From SCBR16-9 sp964537975 (GTDB taxonomy: Bacteria > Hydrogenedentota > Hydrogenedentia > Hydrogenedentales > SCBR16-9): DNA of 64,000 nucleotides. How positions within the stretch are numbered: position 1 is the first letter of the stretch; each line of letters opens with the position of its first letter. The notes below the pieces were generated by a model. The model was given only the letters and a program-made list of their open reading frames with translations, did no database searches and was not told the DNA's origin. The stretch is from NCBI GenBank assembly GCA_964537975.1, contig CAZIDP010000018.1, positions 7,222 to 71,221 of the forward strand, read 5' to 3'. Positions 37,086 to 45,017 of the stretch are shown here, in pieces. The position numbers and the translations under genes are program-made.

Positions 37086-38696
37086 TTAAATTATAAATAC
37101 TTTAAGTTGTACCTTTTTATCACACACAATGCGAAAACCAAGACAATTAATATGTGCGTCTGCATAGTTCATACTGATATCAGCAGCTCGGTGGTGTACA
37201 AGAGGATTTCCCCATGAACTTCCACGAAGTACCCGCAAATTACTTCTTGGGTTGTCTACCCATGCACTTCTATTATCAGGTGGATTGTCATCGTCTTTCG
37301 GTGCATCATCCTCACACCATTCAAAGACATTGCCTGCCATGTCATGCAGCCCCCAGGCATTGGGTTGTTTTAATCCGACATTATGTGTTTTTCCGCCTGA
37401 ATTTTTTTTATACCAGGCATATTTGTCTATCTTTTTTTTCTTTGAATCTTCCCCCCAGTAAAAGCGTGTGGTGGTACCGGCACGGTATGCATATTCCCAC
37501 TCCGCCGAAGCAGGCAGTCGGAAATTGTATCCTGGCCAGGCGGTATTAAGCTTTTTCAGATATCCACCAGAACTACGGATATCATTCCAGGAAACATTTT
37601 CTACTGGTCGCTTTTTTCCCTTGAAATGCGATGGATTATTCCCCATGATTGATTTCCACTGCCGCTGGGTGATCTCGTATTTAGACATCCAGAAGCCTTC
37701 TTCAAAAGTTATCTCCTGCTGTGGCCCTTCATTTTCCGACCGGCCAACTTCATCCTCTGGACTGCCCATCAAGAATTTACCTGGCGGTATCCAGCAAAAA
37801 ATGATGTCAGCAAAGCTATATTCAGTACCGGCAGTAAACACCGATGTCATACTTAATTCATCGTCTATGTCTTCTTTCTGAGATGTATCTACCGTCATCG
37901 CTGATTGAGTATTCGCGTCGTTCTGGTTGAATGTGGTTATGCCTTCTTTAATATTATTTGCCTTTATGATATTGCAATATTCATCAAGCACATTAATACA
38001 TTCAACACAAATTTCCATATCAAATATTCTTCTTACAATTTTTTTCGGGATATATATTTTTTCCTTCACAAATTCACTAATTATGTGTAAAAATTTATGC
38101 TTTTCAGGTACATCTTCAGCTTTTACTGGTTCTACAGCTTTATACCGCAAATGTGCATGATCAAGATATCCATACGAATTAATAAAATAGACGGTAACTT
38201 TATCAGGTTCATAATCCTCATAATCTATCACTGTACCTTTTTTCATATACACCTGTGATGGATCATCAGGATTTACCCGATCTGCTTCTGTCTCTATATG
38301 AGCAATAACCCCAATTATAGTATTTGATAGATATGAATATTTATTCCATGGATGGGGTTTAACTTTAACATAATCTCCTATAGATAAATCTTCTTTTTTG
38401 ATATATTTGCAACACTTCTCTAAACCAGTAATTTCCTGCCCATCAAGAGAATAAAAATCTATTTCATGTTCATCAATATGCTTTTTTGAATTATTTAGTA
38501 AATACCTTATTGACTCGTAAAATAATTCATTTTCATCATCAATTTGGTATTCTTTTAGTATTTTATTTTTAACCTTCTTTATGTATGACATTAGATTTTT
38601 TTTATTAGAAAATACTTTGCTTAGATAGTCATTATTTTTATTATCATACTCATCTACATAATGAATTAATTCAAGATGATACACATATTTTTTCAT
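37086..38696 (-). CDS. Cytosolic fusion: unknown N-terminal region plus FGE-like domain
   Basis: A 536-residue protein starting at ATG 38696 behind AAGGGA; no signal peptide. Residues 1-270 are lysine-rich and unlike known families, with a possible SH3-like stretch (LSIGDYVKVKPH...GTVIDYEDYEPDKVTVYF). Residues 300-530 are a full SUMF1/FGE fold (WIPPGKFLMGSPEDE, GFWMSKYEIT, RLPASAEWEYAYRAG, PNAWGLHDMAGNVFEW, GFRIV). At the FGE catalytic site the sequence reads GSSWGNPLVHHRA with no cysteine, so it is not a formylglycine-generating enzyme. A scaffold, binding or nucleotide-hydroxylase-unrelated role is possible. AT-rich throughout its N-terminal half. Confidence 0.82.
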   Translation of the reverse strand: MKKYVYHLELIHYVDEYDNKNNDYLSKVFSNKKNLMSYIKKVKNKILKEYQIDDENELFYESIRYLLNNSKKHIDEHEIDFYSLDGQEITGLEKCCKYIKKEDLSIGDYVKVKPHPWNKYSYLSNTIIGVIAHIETEADRVNPDDPSQVYMKKGTVIDYEDYEPDKVTVYFINSYGYLDHAHLRYKAVEPVKAEDVPEKHKFLHIISEFVKEKIYIPKKIVRRIFDMEICVECINVLDEYCNIIKANNIKEGITTFNQNDANTQSAMTVDTSQKEDIDDELSMTSVFTAGTEYSFADIIFCWIPPGKFLMGSPEDEVGRSENEGPQQEITFEEGFWMSKYEITQRQWKSIMGNNPSHFKGKKRPVENVSWNDIRSSGGYLKKLNTAWPGYNFRLPASAEWEYAYRAGTTTRFYWGEDSKKKKIDKYAWYKKNSGGKTHNVGLKQPNAWGLHDMAGNVFEWCEDDAPKDDDNPPDNRSAWVDNPRSNLRVLRGSSWGNPLVHHRAADISMNYADAHINCLGFRIVCDKKVQLKVFII

Positions 38697-39047
38697 ATTT
38701 TTCCCTTTTGCAATCTTACATCCATTCACTTATGTCTATAAGACTTCATCATTACCAGATTATTAAAATTTAATCCAATGGAGACTACCTTGTTTAGGTA
38801 CATCTAATATAGCGTTGCCGATACGATTGCATGTAACCTCCGTTTACTTTTTAACCTGTTAACCCATCCGGGCTGACATACATCACCTGATTACCATTGA
38901 TATACACATAATAGCTGGCCATGTATGTTGCTCCTGCTGAATGCTACTTCGCCCTCTAGACTAATTTATCGGAGGTCACAGTATCAAGCTCGCTGGCAGT
39001 GAAAGTTCTATCGATTTTTATGATTTCATTCTCCCCATTTCCCACGC
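38697..39047. other. Divergent intergenic region
   Basis: It separates the leftward fusion gene from the rightward FGE-like lipoprotein. The part from 38940 on is GC-richer and ends at the promoter called at 39048. No gene is seen. Confidence 0.45.
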
Positions 39048-39076
39048 TTGACTTGCGCTACAACAACAGCTATGAT
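39048..39076 (+). promoter_or_regulatory. Sigma70 promoter of the second FGE-like lipoprotein gene
   Basis: TTGACT (39048-39053), a 17-base spacer and TATGAT (39071-39076). The boxes and most of the roughly 80 bases down to the start codon match the upstream region of the paralogue at 24871-25746. Confidence 0.85.
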
Positions 39077-39132
39077 GCCTTATCGTGCTTGGGATGATGT
39101 AGTGTAAATCACAAATTCATGGGAAGCATATT

Positions 39133-39975
39133 ATGAAACTTTCATCGTATCCACTCTACTTCATAGGTTTCATTGTGTTGGCAATTGTGATGCTGACATC
39201 TGGTTGTTCACAGACTGAGAAAAGCGCAGTCGTGTCCGATAATGAGCCCGGCGAGATACATACGCTCTTCTTGCCTGGCATGGTACCCCTGGAAATGGTC
39301 TGGATACCACCGGGCAATTTCATGATGGGAAGTCCTGATGATGAACAGGAGCGCATAAGTTCGGAAGGATTACTACATGAAGTCACTTTTGCCAAGGGGT
39401 TCTGGATGGGAAAATACCCAATTACACAGGCGCAATGGCAAGCAATCATGGGTAACAATCCCTCTGAGTTTAAGGGGGACAATCGACCTGTGGAGCAGGT
39501 TTCGTGGAATGATATACGAAAGTCTGGATTTTTGGGATTCAGGAAATGCTTTTTAGATAAACTCAATGCATTACATTCAGACTGTAATTTTCGCCTGCCA
39601 AGCGAAGCAGAATGGGAGTATGCCTATCGAGCAGGCACGACAACACGGTTCTACTGGGGCGAAGACCTGGACGCAACCGAGATCGACGATTACGCTTGGT
39701 ACGGGGACAATTCATCGTCAAGCACAAAAGATGTTGGGCTGAAACTTCCCAATGTGTGGGAGTGGTGTGAGGACGACTGGCATAGCAATTACTACGGCGC
39801 CCCCAAGGATGGTAGCGCGTGGGTGGACAGCCCTCGGGGCAGTATCCGGTTGCTGCGCGGTGGGGCGTGGAAGATCAATTCGAGCTACTGTCGAGCAGCG
39901 TTCCGCTCCTACTACACCTCTCCTGAAAGCCGAAATGCTTACCGTGGTTTTCGTGTTGTGTGCGATTTGGACTGA
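39133..39975 (+). CDS. FGE-like (SUMF1-fold) lipoprotein with a 10-residue internal loss
   Basis: A 280-residue lipoprotein (lipobox LTSGC, Cys25). The SUMF1 fold is present (WIPPGNFMMGSPDDE, GFWMGKYPITQAQW, RLPSEAEWEYAYRAG, GFRVV). Between LPN and VWEW it lacks the ten residues AWGLYDMSGN that its paralogues keep, a conserved core loop. At the FGE active site it reads GGAWKINSSYC, with one cysteine instead of two. Catalytic activity on sulfatases is thus unlikely, and the internal loss suggests that even the fold may be relaxed. Confidence 0.88.
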   Translation: MKLSSYPLYFIGFIVLAIVMLTSGCSQTEKSAVVSDNEPGEIHTLFLPGMVPLEMVWIPPGNFMMGSPDDEQERISSEGLLHEVTFAKGFWMGKYPITQAQWQAIMGNNPSEFKGDNRPVEQVSWNDIRKSGFLGFRKCFLDKLNALHSDCNFRLPSEAEWEYAYRAGTTTRFYWGEDLDATEIDDYAWYGDNSSSSTKDVGLKLPNVWEWCEDDWHSNYYGAPKDGSAWVDSPRGSIRLLRGGAWKINSSYCRAAFRSYYTSPESRNAYRGFRVVCDLD

Positions 39976-40234
39976 TCATCTTTGCGACACTTTATTCCTG
40001 TAAAAAAAAACTACCCACCTACAAGGATGGGCTGCTTTTTGTATTGATGTTTGAACATGTCGGAGATGATAACACCTTCCAGTTGTGCTTTTTCGAAACG
40101 CGTACAGATTCATTTAGCAAAGCCCACTACCTGGTTCTGGAAGACTCTCACAGCGTCTTGTGAAATATGCCCTGTCTTGTTGTGCATATTGAGTAGCTTT
40201 AATAAACAATCTTTATATGCAGTAATTCCGATAT
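39976..40234. other. Intergenic region
   Basis: Two overlapping plus-strand frames run here, but neither has a ribosome binding site or protein-like features. An A-run near 40001-40009 is the only low-complexity element. Confidence 0.4.
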
Positions 40235-40438
40235 TTATGTTGTACTGCCATTAACAGATTCGGAATTAATTGTTGAGTATGAATTTTGCTGGAAATTCAA
40301 TATTTCTGAATTAAGCTTCAGCGCGCATTGCGGGCAATAAGTATGGCTGATTTGTCCTCTGTCAGGAAAAATTCCATTGGGTGTGACCCACCTGTCTGCA
40401 ACACGATATCTCTTGCATTGGCAGCATTGCGTAATCAT
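40235..40438 (-). CDS. Small zinc-ribbon protein
   Basis: A 67-residue protein with two CxxC pairs, Cys5-x2-Cys8 and Cys35-x2-Cys38, in the arrangement CxxC..W(V)TP...ISHTYCPQCALKL. This matches small zinc ribbons often attached to or found next to signalling proteins. AGGAAC precedes the ATG. The C-terminal 25 residues are polar and probably disordered. The role is unknown. Confidence 0.72.
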   Translation of the reverse strand: MITQCCQCKRYRVADRWVTPNGIFPDRGQISHTYCPQCALKLNSEILNFQQNSYSTINSESVNGSTT

Positions 40439-40477
40439 TAATAGTTCCTATATAGTGTGGTTCCACGATCCATAATC

Positions 40478-40699
40478 CTATCGTTTTATAAGCGTGAAAA
40501 ATAACAATCCGGCACCTACTACAATACTGCTCCCACCGACCCAAGTGGGTATTTTGACCGTTTCTTTTTCGTTTATAGTCAGTTCAAGTGGACCCAGATT
40601 TGCCGACTGTGATTCCTTGGTGTAGCTGAATTGATCATAGACCAAACCCAAGATACCGGCCACAATCAGTACTACAGCCACGATAATGTATTTATTCAT
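40478..40699 (-). CDS. Small two-helix membrane protein
   Basis: A 73-residue protein with transmembrane helices at residues 4-20 and 52-70, joined by a periplasmic loop that includes ANLGPLELTINEKETVKIPTW. Short proteins of this pattern are common in Gram-negative bacteria and are usually induced by stress; the function is not known. It is the first of several mini-proteins in this area. Confidence 0.75.
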   Translation of the reverse strand: MNKYIIVAVVLIVAGILGLVYDQFSYTKESQSANLGPLELTINEKETVKIPTWVGGSSIVVGAGLLFFTLIKR

Positions 40700-40839
40700 T
40701 TCTTGTTTCCTGTTTTAACATCACGAATTCTCACCGCAGGTCACCCAGAAAAAGACCGTGCTTGGTATCGGTAATGCAAGCCAAAGGATTCCTTTAACTA
40801 TCGCTACTACTACCGTACACTACGTTATTATGACGCTCG

Positions 40840-40989
40840 CTATAGAACTCGCCTTCCTTGGAGGATGTTTATAATTAATACAACGAGTGCTACAACCAAC
40901 AACACATGAATAAAACCGCCCAGTGTGTTCGAGGTAACCAACCCCAATATCCACAGAACAAGCAAGATCATTAATATTGTCCAAAGCAT
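40840..40989 (-). CDS. lmo0937-like small membrane protein
   Basis: A 49-residue, almost wholly hydrophobic protein (MLWTILMILLVLWILGLV... ending GRRVL) with a textbook AAGGAG ribosome binding site. The WTI...LW.LG.V......G..IH.LLV.A pattern fits the lmo0937 family of stress-induced membrane peptides. Confidence 0.85.
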   Translation of the reverse strand: MLWTILMILLVLWILGLVTSNTLGGFIHVLLVVALVVLIINILQGRRVL

Positions 40990-41223
40990 TGTTTTATCTC
41001 CTTTTATTTATAAAGCCACTGCCGAGCGCTTTCATAGCCTCTGGCGTTTGCTTCATATGCATCTTTACTGATAACTTAAATTTTAAAACTTAATTACAAA
41101 TGTTGCATATACCACAATCTGGTGGTGTTCATGCCGTTACTAAAGAAAAGTAAAATTCTTTTTACTAGTTTTGTTCACTTTACCAATTCTTATTCAAATG
41201 ACGATTTAACATGAAAATAATTG

Positions 41224-41379
41224 CTATTTTCCTTCTACGTTATCGGCTGCATCCTGGATGCCTTGGCCGCCCCGCTCGACGTCTTTTCCTGCGCCTCTGA
41301 TGGTATTACATCCAAGGACACTGGTTCCGATTAAAGCGCAAAACAATAGTGCTACGATAACGCTCGTATAGGTTTTCAT
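41224..41379 (-). CDS. Entericidin-like small lipoprotein
   Basis: A 51-residue protein: signal with lipobox SVLGC (Cys24), then NTIRGAGKDVERGGQGIQDA, which is the entericidin A/B pattern (C-NT-xxGxGxDxxxxGxxI). AAAGGA lies 8 bases before the ATG. Entericidins are envelope lipoproteins linked to stress and stationary phase. Confidence 0.88.
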   Translation of the reverse strand: MKTYTSVIVALLFCALIGTSVLGCNTIRGAGKDVERGGQGIQDAADNVEGK

Positions 41380-41482
41380 ATTCACATTCCTTTAAATGTT
41401 GGCTATGGACATCGATTTTTTTCCTGGCATACAATTAGACCCGTGCCATGTTTTACTTTCTTATCTACTCTCATATATTTTT

Positions 41483-41932
41483 TTAGACAGATGTTTTATT
41501 ATGCGTCATCCAATACTGACCAATAACTTTAATAACAGCCTGAAAATCAGGAAAGCTCAGTGGTTTGATGATATAACTGTTCGCGCCACAACGATAACTT
41601 TTCGTGATGTCACCGTCAGCTATAGAATCAGAAAAGATAACCACAGGAGTGAGTATCAGCTCATCATTCTCAACAATAGCGCGTATTTGGCCGAGTACAG
41701 AAAAGCCGCTTGCTCCCGGCAGTGACAAATCTAAAAGGATTAATCTGGGGGGAGGTGCATCGAGCCGGTCTTTGTATTCACCACGCGCATTCAAAAAATC
41801 CAAAGCCGATGTACCATCATTAACAGCCGCAACACGGACGTTTTCAATGGTAGATTTCAAAGCATCCACGATTGAAACCCTATCGTTTGCGTTGTCTTCC
41901 ACTACCAGGATATCGATCACTTCATTGTTCAT
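41483..41932 (-). CDS. Single-domain response regulator (Rcp1-like)
   Basis: A 149-residue receiver domain without output domain. The acidic pair is in LVVEDNANDR, the phospho-acceptor is Asp68 in RLILLDLSLPG and the Lys is in SYIIKPLSF. The extended loop around residues 50-65 is typical of Rcp1-like regulators that serve phytochrome-type or hybrid kinases. A GTG three codons upstream (41941) is an alternative start. The kinase is unknown; the hybrid kinase at 45018 is a candidate. Confidence 0.92.
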   Translation of the reverse strand: MNNEVIDILVVEDNANDRVSIVDALKSTIENVRVAAVNDGTSALDFLNARGEYKDRLDAPPPRLILLDLSLPGASGFSVLGQIRAIVENDELILTPVVIFSDSIADGDITKSYRCGANSYIIKPLSFPDFQAVIKVIGQYWMTHNKTSV

Positions 41933-41941
41933 TATGCACAC

Positions 41942-42686
41942 AACTTAATCCGCTCGTGAGCAGTATTTATAAATGAGAAATTTATCTTCTTCATACCATG
42001 ATGGTACCCGTCTATGATGAAGTTCCGGCAAAGTTGTGGTAAAACTTTGGTAATCTATTTGCACTGTTGTTTTAGGATTCGATCTATTTCACCGGTACCA
42101 TTTTTATAGCGAATATTCGTGCCAAATTTTCGGCATAGGTTGAGACAACACACTTTCTATTAATCACCTGTTTTTATTTGTTCTGTATGGGGGTGAAAGT
42201 TGGCCATCTTTAGTAACAATTGTCCCGCTTTCTCATTAGTAATGTAGGCACAGTAAAAAATAATTACCTCCAACACTGATTTAATCATGAATATATTTTT
42301 TACTCTCAGCACCACATGATGTAAATCAAAAAATTACGTCTCAGTAGTACAATTGAAGTCAGCAAATGAAAATTATCCTACTTATCCTTGATTATTGTTT
42401 TATATACCTTAATCTTCGTATTCTTAGTCGCCAGGACTCTCTGAAATATGACATAAGCTATTGGAATAATTGATTTTAGCTGATTTTGGGTCAATAAATT
42501 AAGAAGCAGAAAACGATTAGTTTATTATTATTTTTCTTATTATGGCCTGTATTTACCAAATCTTTTCCAAACCCTTACTCGGATTTTACTTAAGCATGAG
42601 AAAATACCTGTGTTATAAGAAAACATCAAGCCGTTACATTTAGTGGTGGCACGAAAGAGGTGCTAACCTCGGACAGGAGTATTAAT
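41942..42686. other. Long AT-rich intergenic region
   Basis: About 745 bases without an open frame of note and without clear hairpins. It should contain the promoters for the leftward response regulator and the rightward DUF3309 gene. Confidence 0.5.
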
Positions 42687-42851
42687 ATGGGTTTAATTCT
42701 ACTCATCATTTTGGTTGTGTTGCTCATAGGTAGCGCGCCCAGATGGGGGCATAGTCGTAGTTGGGGTTATGGCCCCAGCGGAGGTATAGGACTTGTACTT
42801 ATAATCGTTCTGATACTTGTACTTATGGGACACCTCCCACGTGGATTTTAA
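42687..42851 (+). CDS. DUF3309-family small membrane protein
   Basis: A 54-residue protein with two hydrophobic stretches around a conserved centre: GSAPRWGHSRSWGYGPSGGI is the DUF3309 signature (PxWxxSRxWGYGPSGG). The ATG at 42687 is 8 bases behind AGGAG. Its function is unknown; the family often appears with stress genes such as csbD. Confidence 0.9.
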   Translation: MGLILLIILVVLLIGSAPRWGHSRSWGYGPSGGIGLVLIIVLILVLMGHLPRGF

Positions 42852-42986
42852 TTGAGCTTTAGTAATGCACGATCAATGTAACATACGTTTTCTCACAATC
42901 CGAGCAATCTTGTCTACCTGGAGTATATTGTCGCTGTGAGATGGTGGAATTGTTTAAAAAATAACAACCGTGAAGAGATATAAAAA

Positions 42987-43193
42987 ATGAACTGGGAGCA
43001 AATTGAAGGCAATTGGAAGCAATTCATAGGTAAGGCCAAAGAAACCTGGGGTCAGCTGACCGATGACGATTTGACAGCCATTGAAGGCAAGCGCACACGG
43101 ATTGCAGGCAAACTCCAGGAACGCTATGGCTATTCGAAAGAGCAGGCCCATAAGGAACTCGATGAGTTTGTAAAAAAATTAACCCCTAAGTAA
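42987..43193 (+). CDS. CsbD-family stress protein
   Basis: A 68-residue soluble helical protein: MNWEQIEGNWKQFIGKAKE is the family's usual N-terminus, followed by WGQLTDDDL and GKLQERYGYSKEQA. CsbD/YjbJ proteins are abundant in general stress and stationary phase. It belongs to the cluster of small envelope and stress proteins from 40.2 to 43.2 kb. Confidence 0.95.
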   Translation: MNWEQIEGNWKQFIGKAKETWGQLTDDDLTAIEGKRTRIAGKLQERYGYSKEQAHKELDEFVKKLTPK

Positions 43194-43624
43194 CTCATGT
43201 GCCTCGTACCTGGATATTAATAGCCTATTAATAGTCGATTTGAATAAATTCACTATCGCATACAGTGAAATAAAAACAGCACAGAAATAAGGAGGATTAT
43301 TTTTTATAAGTTACGCTTTTACACAGTACCATCATGATCGGTTCGATGATAATTCGAGCCAGGTGTAATTTGTGTACTTCGGGGGGAGGGGCAAATTTTT
43401 TTTATTGAAGGCACCGATGACAGGTCAAAGCGAGCGCTGTAAATATCTCTCAAGACCTGAAGGTCAATATGTAAGATCACACTGCTGACAGACGATTATG
43501 GACGACAGAATTTTTAATCAAACATTACCAACCAGAATAACTCATTCTTTGGGAAAATCTTTGTACCCAAAAAACTGATAGTAAAATGCTTGATTAAGGC
43601 CATATATAATGGAGGTTATCTGTC
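43194..43624. other. Intergenic region between the two CsbD-related genes
   Basis: An AAGGAGG at 43291-43297 has no start codon at a useful distance, so no gene is called. The rest is AT-rich with nothing recognisable. Confidence 0.4.
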
Positions 43625-44386
43625 ATGGGCTGGTTTCATATTGAAGATAATTGTAAACAATGTATATACAAAGACAAGGTAAAGTGGAAGCAATTGAATG
43701 ATTTTAAACTTTTTCCAATGGTTGATAACGAGACAGCAATAAAACCATTCCGGCTGATTCCTGTAGCAAAGTGGGCATCTAAATACAGGACTCCCGTTGC
43801 ATTAAACGGTGATGGAAAAATCTTACTTTTTCATTTCAATAAATATTTATTCGAGAAAAGCCCAAAGCGTTGGAGTCCTTTTGTCCCTGAAACTACCGTT
43901 TCTAAATTAACAAGCAATTCCTCTGTCTATGTCAGTATATCTGAAGTGCAAGAAGCGGTATATGAGGACTTGCCACAGACATCATTGTTCTTGAGTAACA
44001 AACATCAAGAAAGTGCTATGATGCATTACAAAACAGACCCACCTTGTAAGTATAAAGATATAGAATTGACGTCATCGCCTTCATGTCCAAATTGTAAAAT
44101 CCTATTATTCAGGAAACTTTTCGAAAGGAAAAATGATACTTCTGTGTTCGATAGGAATATACAGGAAGAAATTGTTACATTTAATGGTGCTTCTGTACTC
44201 ACTATTGACGAAGATAAGCTCGCTATCAGTGCAATACTTCTCATCAAAGAAGATAATATAAGTAACACAAACCCTGTAACGACAAATACATTTACTGAAT
44301 CAAGCATTCACATCAGAATTATAAAAGATAGTTGTTTGGAACATTTTACAAAGAATAATAAGTATGCACTAGCTTATTTACAGTAA
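43625..44386 (+). CDS. Unknown protein with a CsbD-derived N-terminus
   Basis: A 253-residue soluble protein, ATG at 43625 nine bases behind a strong GGAGG, so it is probably translated. Residues 1-34 align without gaps to the CsbD protein encoded 430 bases upstream: both share M, W3, I6, E7, N9, K11, Q12, I14, K16, K18, W21, Q23, L24, D26 and L29 (15 of 34). The rest resembles nothing I know. It is polar, lysine- and serine-rich, and has a CPNC motif near residue 155 (SPSCPNCKILLF). Either a gene fusion or a frame that opened into new sequence after a csbD duplication could explain it. Confidence 0.65.
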   Translation: MGWFHIEDNCKQCIYKDKVKWKQLNDFKLFPMVDNETAIKPFRLIPVAKWASKYRTPVALNGDGKILLFHFNKYLFEKSPKRWSPFVPETTVSKLTSNSSVYVSISEVQEAVYEDLPQTSLFLSNKHQESAMMHYKTDPPCKYKDIELTSSPSCPNCKILLFRKLFERKNDTSVFDRNIQEEIVTFNGASVLTIDEDKLAISAILLIKEDNISNTNPVTTNTFTESSIHIRIIKDSCLEHFTKNNKYALAYLQ

Positions 44387-45017
44387 TCGTTCATAATAAG
44401 ACGAATAAAAGTAGTGGTTGCATATTGAGTGGTTCTGGTATTTTTCGCAAAAAAGTCAAACAAGTCTTACTCAGTATGCCACCAGGTGGGGTACTGTCGC
44501 ATTACATTATTTGAGATGGTGAAAAAAAGCACCTCCTTAATACTATCGCCGATAATGCTAAAGACAGCTTACAAATAATCAAATGAGTACTGGTCGACTT
44601 TGTAAACAGAAAATTGTCACCCAGGTAGCAACTGAATACTCCTCCAGGTTATGGTCAGTTAGTGTCATCCAACCATTCTCTTCGCTGCGCTGGCTACAAA
44701 ATTCTTTACCAAAACTTTATCATATCTACATCCTATTTATATCTTTATATGTTAAAATTATTTCATGATTAATAGTATATAGATATATGTCAAAAACTTT
44801 ATCTGCTAAAGATTCTTAGAATTCAAGCTTTCATCTAAAATAGACCTGCGTGAAACTGGGTCTACTTCGATTGGAAGGAAGCGGTGGACATAGACGCGGT
44901 CGCGGTAAATAAAAGCCAACACCACTTGTAACAATGCAGGCGAAGGCCCAACCAGGCAACACCGTCTTGGCGGTGCTGTAGTCTGGCTTTGGTAATCGTA
45001 TATATGGAAAACAAGTC
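44387..45017. other. Intergenic region upstream of the hybrid kinase
   Basis: No gene is supported. A short hairpin (CACCG-TCTTGG-CGGTG) lies at 44969-44984, about 35 bases before the kinase start, and might affect its mRNA. Confidence 0.4.

Noticed and set aside
43291..43297. Strong AAGGAGG that might start a small gene
   Set aside because: No ATG, GTG or TTG at a workable distance opens a frame of useful length.
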